Origin: Paraktedonobacter sp036384215
GTDB lineage: Bacteria; Chloroflexota; Ktedonobacteria; Ktedonobacterales; Ktedonobacteraceae
Length of the DNA stretch: 29,842 bases
Direction of reading: 5' to 3'
NCBI GenBank assembly: GCA_036384215.1
Contig: DASVMX010000548.1
Coordinates: 1 to 29,842 of the forward strand
Part shown: in pieces, positions 6,269 to 14,010 of the stretch
How the letters are laid out: each line of letters opens with the position of its first letter
Position numbering within the stretch: the stretch's first letter is position 1
Notes under the pieces: generated by a model
Database searches by the model: none
What the model saw: only the letters and a program-made list of their open reading frames with translations
What the model was told of the DNA's origin: nothing
Position numbers and translations under genes: made by a program

Positions 6269-8722
6269 ATGAACAAAACACTGATTCCAGTCGGTTTGGA
6301 ACGCCGTCGTGAAGATTACACGCTGATTACTGGCCAGGCCCGCTATGTGGACGATCTGCGCGCCGAGCCAGGACGCCCGGCCATTCTCCACATGGTAGTG
6401 GTGCGCAGTCCTTATGCTCATGCAGAAGTGCATGCTATTGATCTGGAGGCGGCGCGAACTCTGCCCGGCGTGGTTGCCGCTTTCGCCGCGCAAGAACTGG
6501 TTGAGGCCATGCCGGGCATGGACGCCATTCCTGTGCCGCGTAAACTGAACAAACCTCTACGCAAACCACTGGCGACCCAGCGCGTGCGCTATGTCGGCGA
6601 TCCGGTGGCCGTGGTTGTGGCAGAAGACCTTTCAGTAGCCATGGATGCCCGCGATCTCGTGGAAGTCGACTATACCCCGCTGCCCGCCGTGGCCGATCCC
6701 GAAGCGGCTCTGGCTCCCGGCGCGCCTCTGCTCTACACGGACCTGGGCTCGAATGTTGTCTTCGATACCCAGATCGGCGGCGGCGACCTTGATGCGGCCT
6801 TTGCGCAGGCAGATAAGACTACTCGCCTGCGCGTTGTCAATCAGCGCATCGCCCCCAGTTCTCTGGAGCCGCGCGCCTGTCTGTTCGACTTTAACCCGGC
6901 CAGCGGCGAATTGCGCGCCTGGCTCTCGTCCCAGGCTATTTATTCCGCTCGGGATACCCTGGCGAAATACCTGGGCCTCGAACGCGAGAATATTCATGTT
7001 TTCAATGCCGAGGTTGGTGGAGCTTTCGGGGCGAAATCGGCCTTCGTGGGTGAAGAGGTCGTCGCAGCAGCCCTGGCGGTGCGCCTGGGACGCCCCGTCA
7101 AGTGGATAGAGAGCCGCAGCGAGAATCTCCAGGCGCAAACTCAGGGGCGCGGTCAGGTTAACTATATCGAGGCCGGATACCAGGCGAATGGGCGCCTGCT
7201 CGCATTGCGGGTACACACAATCGCCGACCTGGGTGCGTTCCTGGCTAATACCACAACGATGGTCCCCGTTGGCACGGCTTCGATGCTCAATGGTCCTTAC
7301 CGCATCCAGGCCATGCAAAGTCAGATCATTGGCGCATTTACTAATAAAGTGCCGACCGGGGCATACCGGGGCGCTGGCCGGCCCGAGGCAGCTTATATCC
7401 TGGAACGCACTATGGACCGCATCGCCCAGGAGACGGGCCTCGATCCAGTCGAGGTGCGCCGCCGCAATCTGATTGCCCCCGAGGCTTTCCCTTACACGAC
7501 TCTCGTCGGCAGCCAGTACGACAGCGGTAACTATCAGGCAGCACTGGAGAAAGTTATTGAGATAGGCGATTATGCCGGCTGGCGCGCGAAACAGCAGGAG
7601 AGACGCCAGCAAGGCAACTCCCATCTGCTGGGCCTCGGTCTGGCGACCTATCTTGAGATCTCTGGCGGCGCGATGAGCGGACCCGGCATGCCACGCGAGG
7701 CCGCGACAGTACGCGTGCGCCGCGATGGTAGTATTCTGGTGCAGAGCGGCGTAGCCACCAACGGACAGGGCCACTTTACCGCCTTCACGCAGATTGTCGC
7801 CTCGATCTTCTCCGTTCCCGGCACACAGGTCGAGGTGCAGATGAATGATTCCGCGCTGCCCGCCTTCGGCATCGGCACTTTCGGCAGCCGCACCACACAG
7901 GTCTCCGGCACCGCCGTTCACCTGGCAGCCGAGGCCACGCGTGAGAAAGTATTGGCCCTGGCCGCGCAGCACCTGGAGGCCTCGCCTGACGACCTCGAAC
8001 TGGCAAACAGCCAGGTCAGCGTACGCGGCGTCCCCTCGCGCGTGATCAGCCTGGGCGAGCTGGCGGCTCTGGTTGAAGCACAACCCGATCTCATCGAACG
8101 GGAGCAGCCCAATCCAGTCAACGGCGCCCCTATCGAGGGTCTGGCCTCCTGGCGCGATTTCAGCCCCGCCAGCGCAACCTTCTGTTCAGGCGCGCACCTC
8201 GCCGTCGTCGAGATCGACAGCGAAACGGGCGAACTGCATATTCTGCGCTATATAGCAGTTGACGATGGTGGAAATATCCTCAATCAGTACCTCGCCGACG
8301 CGCAGGTCCACGGTGCAATCGCTCAGGGCATAGGGCAGGCTCTCTACGAGGAGACCATCTATGGCTCGGATGGACAATTGCTCTCCAGCACGCTCATGGA
8401 CTACACCATGCCCGTCGCTGAGCAGATCCCGGCCTTCCTGACCGCCTTCGTAGAAACCCCTTCGCCGATCAATCCGCTGGGCGCCAAAGGCGTGGGAGAA
8501 GGCGGCACCACCGGCGCGCCGCCAGCCGTTGTCAACGCTGCCATCGACGCTCTGGCTCCACTCGGCATCCGCCACCTCGATATGCCGCTCAAACCTGAGA
8601 AAATCTGGGCCAAAATCGCATCGGCTCGCTCCGGCAATTCTCCAGAGGCCGAGCCAGTTCTACCAGCTATCTTTAACGCCCGGCAAGCCAATCAAGAAGG
8701 TGGTACCTCCACCTTCGCTTAG
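6269..8722 (+). CDS. Xanthine dehydrogenase/CO dehydrogenase-family molybdopterin-binding subunit (form II CoxL-like)
   Basis: The 817-residue large subunit of a molybdenum hydroxylase binds the molybdenum-cytosine-dinucleotide cofactor and oxidises a carbon centre with water. It opens with the a/b hammerhead domain (LERRREDYTLITGQARYVDDL). It contains AYRGAGRPEA at 365-374, the form II-type motif rather than AYxCSFR of true CO dehydrogenase. The catalytic Glu lies in KGVGEGG (E744). GAGGGAA lies before the chosen ATG; the frame is open 44 codons further upstream, including a non-initiating stretch. No FAD-binding or 2Fe-2S subunit gene is adjacent, which is unusual because these are normally encoded together. 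The substrate is unknown: aldehyde, purine or another heterocycle. Isoquinoline-type enzymes also lack a FAD subunit but still need the iron-sulfur partner. Confidence 0.93.
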   Translation: MNKTLIPVGLERRREDYTLITGQARYVDDLRAEPGRPAILHMVVVRSPYAHAEVHAIDLEAARTLPGVVAAFAAQELVEAMPGMDAIPVPRKLNKPLRKPLATQRVRYVGDPVAVVVAEDLSVAMDARDLVEVDYTPLPAVADPEAALAPGAPLLYTDLGSNVVFDTQIGGGDLDAAFAQADKTTRLRVVNQRIAPSSLEPRACLFDFNPASGELRAWLSSQAIYSARDTLAKYLGLERENIHVFNAEVGGAFGAKSAFVGEEVVAAALAVRLGRPVKWIESRSENLQAQTQGRGQVNYIEAGYQANGRLLALRVHTIADLGAFLANTTTMVPVGTASMLNGPYRIQAMQSQIIGAFTNKVPTGAYRGAGRPEAAYILERTMDRIAQETGLDPVEVRRRNLIAPEAFPYTTLVGSQYDSGNYQAALEKVIEIGDYAGWRAKQQERRQQGNSHLLGLGLATYLEISGGAMSGPGMPREAATVRVRRDGSILVQSGVATNGQGHFTAFTQIVASIFSVPGTQVEVQMNDSALPAFGIGTFGSRTTQVSGTAVHLAAEATREKVLALAAQHLEASPDDLELANSQVSVRGVPSRVISLGELAALVEAQPDLIEREQPNPVNGAPIEGLASWRDFSPASATFCSGAHLAVVEIDSETGELHILRYIAVDDGGNILNQYLADAQVHGAIAQGIGQALYEETIYGSDGQLLSSTLMDYTMPVAEQIPAFLTAFVETPSPINPLGAKGVGEGGTTGAPPAVVNAAIDALAPLGIRHLDMPLKPEKIWAKIASARSGNSPEAEPVLPAIFNARQANQEGGTSTFA

Positions 8723-8734
8723 ACCAGGTACAGT

Positions 8735-8778
8735 ATCAGATTATTGCGGAAAAGCGGTTGCCTTCCGCAATAATCTGA
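8735..8778. terminator. 16-bp perfect hairpin after the hydroxylase gene
   Basis: Arms 8735-8750 (TCAGATTATTGCGGAA) and 8763-8778 are perfectly complementary around a 12-nt loop, starting 13 nt after the stop codon. The position suits a terminator, although no T-run follows. Confidence 0.6.
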
Positions 8779-8810
8779 CTACCACTTGTAGCAACTTCAT
8801 CTGGCAAATC

Positions 8811-8826
8811 AAGGAAAGTTTTCCTT
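8811..8826 (+). promoter_or_regulatory. LacI-family operator, site 1
   Basis: AAGGAAAGTTTTCCTT, a 16-bp palindrome with a GT centre preceded by TC. It lies about 137 bp upstream of the predicted transcription start of the lacI-type gene, and is the first of three copies. Confidence 0.7.
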
Positions 8827-8852
8827 GTTAAAAAACATTGCTTCTTTGTAAT

Positions 8853-8868
8853 AAAGAAAACTTTCCTT
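8853..8868 (-). promoter_or_regulatory. LacI-family operator, site 2
   Basis: Read on the minus strand it is AAGGAAAGTTTTCTTT preceded by TC: 15 of 16 positions match site 1, in inverted orientation. Its centre lies 42 bp from that of site 1, four helical turns, so both could sit on one DNA face. Confidence 0.65.
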
Positions 8869-8912
8869 GATATTTTGAATATTATGGATTTATAAGAAAA
8901 TTTCACGCTTCC

Positions 8913-8941
8913 TTGACATCCATATGTAATCTGATTATACT
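8913..8941 (+). promoter_or_regulatory. Promoter of the LacI-type regulator gene
   Basis: TTGACA (8913-8918) and TATACT (8936-8941) with a 17-bp spacer, an excellent sigma-70-type promoter. The start site is expected near 8948, giving a leader of about 50 nt that contains operator site 3. Confidence 0.8.
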
Positions 8942-8966
8942 TACCAATATAGACTTTCCCTAAATC

Positions 8967-8982
8967 AAGGAAAGTTTTCCTG
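8967..8982 (+). promoter_or_regulatory. LacI-family operator, site 3
   Basis: AAGGAAAGTTTTCCTG, 15 of 16 matching site 1, and like it preceded by ATC. It lies about +20 to +35 relative to the predicted start site and ends 14 nt before the ATG. A bound protein would block transcription, and looping to sites 1 and 2 is possible. Confidence 0.7.
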
Positions 8983-8996
8983 AAAGAACCGGGTGT

Positions 8997-10079
8997 ATGA
9001 GTAAAGAAAACGTAGATGGATCTCACCATGGATCAGATATACAGGAGCAGCGGCGGCGCACAGCACTAAAAGGTGCGACCTTGCAGGACGTTGCGAATGC
9101 TGCCGGGGTGACTATCGGCACAGCTTCAAAAGCAATCAATGGGCGTGGCAAATTGAGCAAAGAAACGCGCGAACGTGTGCGTTATGAGGCTCGCCGCCTG
9201 GGCTTCCGCTTCCGCGACCTGGAAACAGAAGTTACGCCTATCGGGCCGCGCGCTATGATCGCGGTTCTCACAACCGATATCTATGGACGCTTCAGTCTTC
9301 CGCTTCTGATGGGCATTGAAGAGGCCTTTGGCACACGCCCCATTTCGGCAGTGCTCAGCGTCTTACGCGATCCAGCACTGGAAAAACACCATCTCCAGAT
9401 GTTGCTCGACCGGCAGATCGATGGCATTGTAGTCTCTGCCAGGCGCGAAGATCCACGCCATCCCATTGATATCGGACCGGCTTCAATCCCGGTGATCTAT
9501 GCTCATACACAGGTTGCCGACCCTGGGGCTCTCTGCGTGCTACCCGACGATGCTCAGGGTGCGCGCCTGGCTGTTGAGCATCTGGTGGAAACAGGTCGTC
9601 GTAACATTGCACATATTACCGGGCCAGGCTATTTCTCGGCGGTGCGCCTGCGCGAACAGGCACTGCGCCAGGTACTGGCGGAACATAATCTTCCTCTGCC
9701 TGAGCACAGAGTCCTCTCTGGCCCCTGGCAGGAAAGTTGGGGTTATACCGCGGCGCAGTATCTCTTGAAACAGGACCCCGCGATAGACGCTATCTTTTGC
9801 GGCAGCGACCAACTGGCCCGCGGCGCGCTGGATGGATTACACAAACTGGGCATCCGCGTCCCGGCTGAAATCGCCATTGTAGGCTTTGATAACTGGGAAC
9901 CCATCGCCTGCGCGACTTATCCACAACTCACAACTGTGGACATGAATCTGGAGGCAATTGGCCACTATGTCGGGCAGAGCCTGCTTGATCTGCTCGCCGG
10001 GAAAGTACATACAGGCATCGTTCGCTTACCCTGCAATCTTGTTGTCCGCGACTCCAGCGCTAGAGCACCAGAAAAGTAG
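8997..10079 (+). CDS. LacI/GalR-family transcriptional regulator
   Basis: The 360-residue sugar-responsive repressor has a longer than usual N-terminal extension of about 23 residues. The DNA-binding helix-turn-helix follows (ATLQDVANAAGVTIGTASKAINGRG), then the hinge. The periplasmic-binding-protein-like sensor domain begins near residue 80 and contains PDDAQGARLAVEHLVETGRRNIAHITGPG, IDAIFCGSDQLARGALDGL and VGFDNWEPIACATYPQLTTVDMN. There is no strong ribosome site before the ATG, only a GGGTG stretch. Three matching operators surround its own promoter, so autoregulation is likely. The neighbouring uptake and glycosidase genes suggest an arabinose-containing inducer. That inducer is inferred from context only. 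Confidence 0.93.
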   Translation: MSKENVDGSHHGSDIQEQRRRTALKGATLQDVANAAGVTIGTASKAINGRGKLSKETRERVRYEARRLGFRFRDLETEVTPIGPRAMIAVLTTDIYGRFSLPLLMGIEEAFGTRPISAVLSVLRDPALEKHHLQMLLDRQIDGIVVSARREDPRHPIDIGPASIPVIYAHTQVADPGALCVLPDDAQGARLAVEHLVETGRRNIAHITGPGYFSAVRLREQALRQVLAEHNLPLPEHRVLSGPWQESWGYTAAQYLLKQDPAIDAIFCGSDQLARGALDGLHKLGIRVPAEIAIVGFDNWEPIACATYPQLTTVDMNLEAIGHYVGQSLLDLLAGKVHTGIVRLPCNLVVRDSSARAPEK

Positions 10080-10369
10080 TTTGTAGCTACTAAACGTAGA
10101 CGTTTTTCACAGAGATCGCTGAAAAACCTCGTTTAACATTAAGAGAAGACAAGAAAAGGAGGATATTTCACCAGTAACGAAACCGCCTGGCATGCCAGTA
10201 CAAGGATTCTTATCCATCATTTGTATACTCATTGCCGAGTATCTGGCAGAGCGCATATGTCTACTCATCAGTATGGCTGTATGAGCAGTTGGCTTGCGCT
10301 GCCTGAAAGGACTGTTCTCATCCCTGGTAACATTGTTTGTTCTTTAGCGGAACAGAAAGAGGTATAGCA
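10080..10369 (+). other. Intergenic leader between the LacI-type gene and the binding-protein gene
   Basis: 290 nt without a recognisable gene. AAACGT-AG-ACGTTT (10092-10105) is a 14-bp operator-like palindrome 13 nt after the regulator stop. CTGGCATGCCAG (10187-10198) is a perfect 12-bp palindrome. An ideal Shine-Dalgarno core, AAAAGGAGG (10154-10162), has no start codon at a usable distance. I see no convincing promoter, so the downstream operon may be co-transcribed with the regulator or rely on an activator. Confidence 0.4.
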
Positions 10370-11695
10370 ATGCAGCAACAAGGAGGCTCTCTTGTAACGC
10401 AACAAGGGGGAACAGATCGTCCATTCGCTCATATTTTCCGTACCCTCTCACTTGCATGTCTGCTCATAATCGTCCTGGGCCTCGTCGCGGCATGCGGCTC
10501 ACCCTCCAATTCAGCGACAAGCGGCAGCGACAAAATCACTATTACCGAGATGGATTACTGGAGCGTACCATCTCAGGGCGCAACCCTGGCCAGTCTGTTC
10601 AAACAGTACGAGCAACTGCACCCCAACATCACCATCCAGCGTACTGCGGTCCCCTTCGATAGCTTGCTGCCTAAAGCTGACCAGGAAGCAGCTTCGCACA
10701 CTCTGCCGAACTTAATCGCGCTGGACAATCCCGACGTTGCGGCCTTTGCCGCAACTGGCGCGCTCACCCAATTAGACCCATATATGCAGGGCAAATTTAG
10801 CGACTCCGATTTCTACTCTGGCCCCCTGCAAACCATGAAATACCAGGGAAAAACCTATTCGTTTCCGGTGGGCAATAATGACCTGGCACTGTTCTACAAC
10901 ATGAAAGCCTTCAAAGATGCAAATTTGAAGCCTCCGACGACCTGGACCGAACTGGTCGCGGACGCCAAACTGCTGACAAAGGGCAATACCTACGGCTTTG
11001 CCTTCTCCGCTCCCGCCAATGAACAGGCCACATTCCAGTTCGAGGCGTTCCTCTGGTCTAATCAGGGGGATCTCTCAAAAGTCGGCTCAGCGCAAAGCGT
11101 GGCCGCTTTACAATTGCTAACCAGCCTGATTCAGAACGGTTCGGCCTCTAAAGGCGCGCTCAACTGGGGCCAGCCTGATGTGGCCACACAGTTTGGCGAA
11201 GGGCATGCGGCAATGATGGAAAATGGGCCGTGGGAAATCCCATACCTGGAGCAGCAGGCCAATATGAAGTTTGGCACCGATTTCGGGGTTGTTCCCATGC
11301 CTGTCCCGCAGGCAGGCGGATCACCGGTTGTGCCGCTGGGTGGCGAGTCCTGGACGATCCCGGTGAGCAGCAACACCGCGGCAGTCAAAGCGACCTGGGA
11401 CCTGGTCAACTGGCTGGAACAGCCTGCCCAATTGCTGACACTTGACAAAGGCTTCGGCTATATCCCCGCCATCAAGAGCACAGCCCAGCAACTGCTGCAA
11501 AGTGAAACCAATCTCCAGGTCTTCGCCGACGAGTTTAACACTGCCAAAGCGCGCACCGCGGTGCTGGGCGCAAAATATCCCAAAGTCTCGCAGGCCATAT
11601 GGACTGCCGAACAGGCAGCTCTCTCTGGCAGCCAATCACCGCAGGCAGCCTTAGCACAGGCCCAGCAACAAATTAATACTATCCTGAATGGTTAA
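10370..11695 (+). CDS. ABC sugar transporter substrate-binding lipoprotein (SBP family 1)
   Basis: The 441-residue extracellular solute-binding protein begins with a long n-region of about 23 residues. A hydrophobic helix and a lipobox (LGLVAAC) place the lipidated Cys at residue 42. The mature domain starts with ITITEMDYWSVPSQGATLASLFKQYE and carries the SBP_bac_1 features GKTYSFPVGNNDLALFYN and GEGHAAMMENGPWEIPY. It would capture an oligosaccharide outside the membrane and deliver it to the two permeases downstream. The ATG at 10370 is preceded by AAAGAGG at 6 nt spacing; an upstream in-frame TTG at 10337 has no support. The nearby GH127 enzyme suggests an arabinofuranoside ligand, by context only. 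Confidence 0.93.
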   Translation: MQQQGGSLVTQQGGTDRPFAHIFRTLSLACLLIIVLGLVAACGSPSNSATSGSDKITITEMDYWSVPSQGATLASLFKQYEQLHPNITIQRTAVPFDSLLPKADQEAASHTLPNLIALDNPDVAAFAATGALTQLDPYMQGKFSDSDFYSGPLQTMKYQGKTYSFPVGNNDLALFYNMKAFKDANLKPPTTWTELVADAKLLTKGNTYGFAFSAPANEQATFQFEAFLWSNQGDLSKVGSAQSVAALQLLTSLIQNGSASKGALNWGQPDVATQFGEGHAAMMENGPWEIPYLEQQANMKFGTDFGVVPMPVPQAGGSPVVPLGGESWTIPVSSNTAAVKATWDLVNWLEQPAQLLTLDKGFGYIPAIKSTAQQLLQSETNLQVFADEFNTAKARTAVLGAKYPKVSQAIWTAEQAALSGSQSPQAALAQAQQQINTILNG

Positions 11696-11719
11696 ACAGG
11701 CTTGTATACCATGTACTCA

Positions 11720-11748
11720 CCCGGCAGAAGGTGCATCCTTCTGCCGGG
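11720..11748. terminator. 12-bp hairpin after the binding-protein gene
   Basis: CCCGGCAGAAGG / CCTTCTGCCGGG around a 5-nt loop, 25 nt after the stop codon and without a T-run. Such a stem between the binding protein and permease genes often allows partial termination or protects the upstream mRNA. Confidence 0.6.
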
Positions 11749-11817
11749 CGGGCAAACAAACGCGCAATCACTATAGTAAACTTAACCTGTTACCTGACGG
11801 ATAGATTACATCTGAAA

Positions 11818-11876
11818 GTCAAGAAAATTGACCATTATTCCCGGAACCCTGTGGATAAGTAGTCAAGAATGTTGAC
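11818..11876 (+). promoter_or_regulatory. Paired GTCAA-N5-TTGAC operator-like sites
   Basis: GTCAAGAAAATTGAC (11818-11832) and GTCAAGAATGTTGAC (11862-11876) share 13 of 15 bases. Each is a 5+5 inverted repeat preceded by A. They are 44 bp apart, about four helical turns. TATAAT follows at 11898-11903, but the TTGACG overlapping the second site lies 20 bp from it, too far for an ordinary -35 box. Confidence 0.55.
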
Positions 11877-12042
11877 GAACACAGGTTACATGCAAATTAT
11901 AATTCAATCCTTGCCTGTAATAACGTCAAAAATCGCCAAATACCTGGAGAGCGGAGAGAATTTCTCTCCCTATGGTCTAGCCATTTGTGCATGACAAAAC
12001 ACAGAGGCTTTCAAGCTCGGATTGTTGTAAGGAGTACCAGCC
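11877..12042 (+). promoter_or_regulatory. Leader of the permease genes
   Basis: The gap between binding protein and first permease is 347 nt. After the paired sites and a consensus TATAAT (11898-11903) comes GGAGAGAA-T-TTCTCTCC (11953-11969), an 8+8 inverted repeat. AAGGAG (12029-12034) lies 8 nt before the permease TTG start. The arrangement suggests the permeases can be transcribed separately from the binding protein. Confidence 0.4.
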
Positions 12043-13008
12043 TTGGCATTAAAAGCTCATACTCTGGTAACAGAAAGTCTGGTGGCCAGCACGCGCGCAG
12101 TCGTGCCACATCGGCGCTGGCGTTTGAAGCGCCCAGGCCTGGCTCGCCTGCTTTTTCTTCTGCCGCTGATTGGGTATCTGCTGATCTTCTATGGCTATCC
12201 ACTGTGGTATAGCATCCAGATTAGCCTGGAACAGTATGATTTACAAGCAGAGATCACCGGCGTCGCGTCCTTTGTGGGTCTGGCAAACTACCTGGCAGAT
12301 TTTCGCGATCCGACCTTTCAGGCCGCGGCCCTGCATACCCTGCTCTTTACGGTGCTTTCTATCATCCCCCAGTTTTTGCTGGGATTGCTGCTAGCACTGT
12401 TCTTTTTCCGCCATTTCCCTTTAAGCCGCATCCTGCGCTCGCTCTTTCTGCTGCCCTGGCTCCTGCCACTGATTGTCTCCGGCACTATCTGGAAATGGCT
12501 CTTTAACGAGACCAACGGACTGATCGATCAATTTTTGGCCGTGCTGCATATCGTCCCGGCCCATTTTAGCTGGCTGACTACGCCCGGCTGGGCTCTGGCA
12601 GCGTTGATTATGACCAATATCTGGCTGGGCATTCCTTTCAATATGGTCATCCTGTACAGCGGTCTCCAGGGCATTCCTCAGGAATTTTATGAAGCGGCGG
12701 CCATCGACGGTTCAAATGCGTGGCAACGCTTCCGCTATGTGACCTTGCCAATGCTGGAACCAGTGATTGGCATTGTGCTGATGCTGGGTTTTATCTATAC
12801 ACTGAAAGTCTTTGACATCATCTATGTCATCACTCAGGGCGGTCCCGCCAACACAACCCAGACCTTCGCAACCTGGTCCTATACGCTCTCCTTCGGCGAG
12901 CAGTTGTTCGGTCAGGGAGCAGCGCAGGCCAATCTGATCCTGGTAATCTCGCTGGCAATCGCGCTGGTATATCTCTGGTGGTCGCGCCGCCATACTCAAT
13001 GGATATAG
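12043..13008 (+). CDS. ABC sugar transporter permease, MalF/UgpA type
   Basis: This 321-residue inner-membrane permease has six predicted transmembrane helices, beginning with LARLLFLLPLIGYLLIFYGYPL. It has the cytoplasmic EAA loop EFYEAAAIDGSNAWQRFRYV (followed by TLPML), which docks the ATPase. It would form a heterodimeric channel with the next gene product. The TTG start is supported by AAGGAG 8 nt upstream and by the normal N-terminal length before helix 1. The stop lies 18 nt before the next permease ATG, so the two are one operon. No ATPase gene is nearby; Gram-positive-type systems commonly share one MsmK-like ATPase among several such transporters. Confidence 0.93.
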   Translation: MALKAHTLVTESLVASTRAVVPHRRWRLKRPGLARLLFLLPLIGYLLIFYGYPLWYSIQISLEQYDLQAEITGVASFVGLANYLADFRDPTFQAAALHTLLFTVLSIIPQFLLGLLLALFFFRHFPLSRILRSLFLLPWLLPLIVSGTIWKWLFNETNGLIDQFLAVLHIVPAHFSWLTTPGWALAALIMTNIWLGIPFNMVILYSGLQGIPQEFYEAAAIDGSNAWQRFRYVTLPMLEPVIGIVLMLGFIYTLKVFDIIYVITQGGPANTTQTFATWSYTLSFGEQLFGQGAAQANLILVISLAIALVYLWWSRRHTQWI

Positions 13009-13026
13009 CAAAGGAGTTTCTGCTCA

Positions 13027-13899
13027 ATGCAAAGTGGCATCCCCCTTCCAGCCAGAGGCACACGGCCAGCGCGGTCTTACAAACGCTTGCTGACAAACAT
13101 CATCTCGACCGGCATAGGCGTCCTGTTAACTGCTGTGATGCTCTTCCCGCTCTATTGGATGCTTATCAATTCGTTTGAGACAACCCAGGAGATGTTCAGT
13201 ATTCCCGTTGCGCTGTTTCCCGGCCATCTAACAATCGAGCCATACATCTCCGTCATACAGACACAGTTGCCTCACCTGGCAACCAGCCTGATCGTAGCCG
13301 TGGGGTCCGCGCTGATCTCGATCCTTATCGCCACACCAGCAGCATACGCGCTCGCTCATTTTCGCCTGCGTGTTACCTTGTTGCTTGTCTTCTTTCTCCT
13401 CCTGACGCAAATGATTCCAACAGTTACGCTCGCCACACCGATGTTCTTAATCTTTAATCAATTTAATCTGCTCAACAGTTATCCTGGATTGATCCTGGCA
13501 GATACTACCTATGCTGTCCCTTTCGCGGTGCTGATTTTACGTACATTCTTCCTTTCAGTTCCCTACGAACTGGCGCAGGCCGCCTTTGTTGATGGAACTG
13601 GCGAGTGGGGTGCCTTTGTACGCGTCATCCTGCCATTGATTACTCCTGGGGTGATTACCGCCGGTCTGTTCGCGTTTCTCTTCGCCTGGGGCGATTTTAT
13701 CTATGCCCTGACGCTGAATACCACGAATACTATCCAACCAGTGACCTTGAGTATCTATACGTACATTGGACAGTATAGCGATTTCTGGAATAGCGCGATG
13801 GCAGTAGCAACCCTCGCTTCCATCCCGACCGCGATTTTGCTAGTCTTATTTCAACGTTACATCACCGCCGGCCTGACCGCTGGCGCGATCAAAGGATAA
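13027..13899 (+). CDS. ABC sugar transporter permease, MalG/UgpE type
   Basis: The 290-residue second permease subunit has six predicted helices. The first, around IISTGIGVLLTAVMLFPLYWML, is followed by the typical NSFETTQEMF external segment. The EAA loop is ELAQAAFVDGTGEWGAFVRV (then ILPL). The C-terminus YITAGLTAGAIKG is characteristic of the MalG class. AAAGGAG lies 10 nt before the ATG. It pairs with the preceding permease and the lipoprotein. The GH127 gene follows 111 nt later on the same strand. Confidence 0.93.
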   Translation: MQSGIPLPARGTRPARSYKRLLTNIISTGIGVLLTAVMLFPLYWMLINSFETTQEMFSIPVALFPGHLTIEPYISVIQTQLPHLATSLIVAVGSALISILIATPAAYALAHFRLRVTLLLVFFLLLTQMIPTVTLATPMFLIFNQFNLLNSYPGLILADTTYAVPFAVLILRTFFLSVPYELAQAAFVDGTGEWGAFVRVILPLITPGVITAGLFAFLFAWGDFIYALTLNTTNTIQPVTLSIYTYIGQYSDFWNSAMAVATLASIPTAILLVLFQRYITAGLTAGAIKG

Positions 13900-14010
13900 A
13901 CGCCATGACCGGCTAACCGGCAAAAAGACTCATATCTTCGCACCTCACAGCAAACTTCTACTTTCAGAGAGAAGAGAAGTTCTTTTGCTCCCAAATAGAA
14001 AGGATCTTTC

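Noticed and set aside
6632..8083. A 483-codon open frame on the minus strand
   Set aside because: It lies wholly inside the hydroxylase gene, which has intact family motifs; the antisense frame has low-complexity composition and arises from GC-rich codon use.
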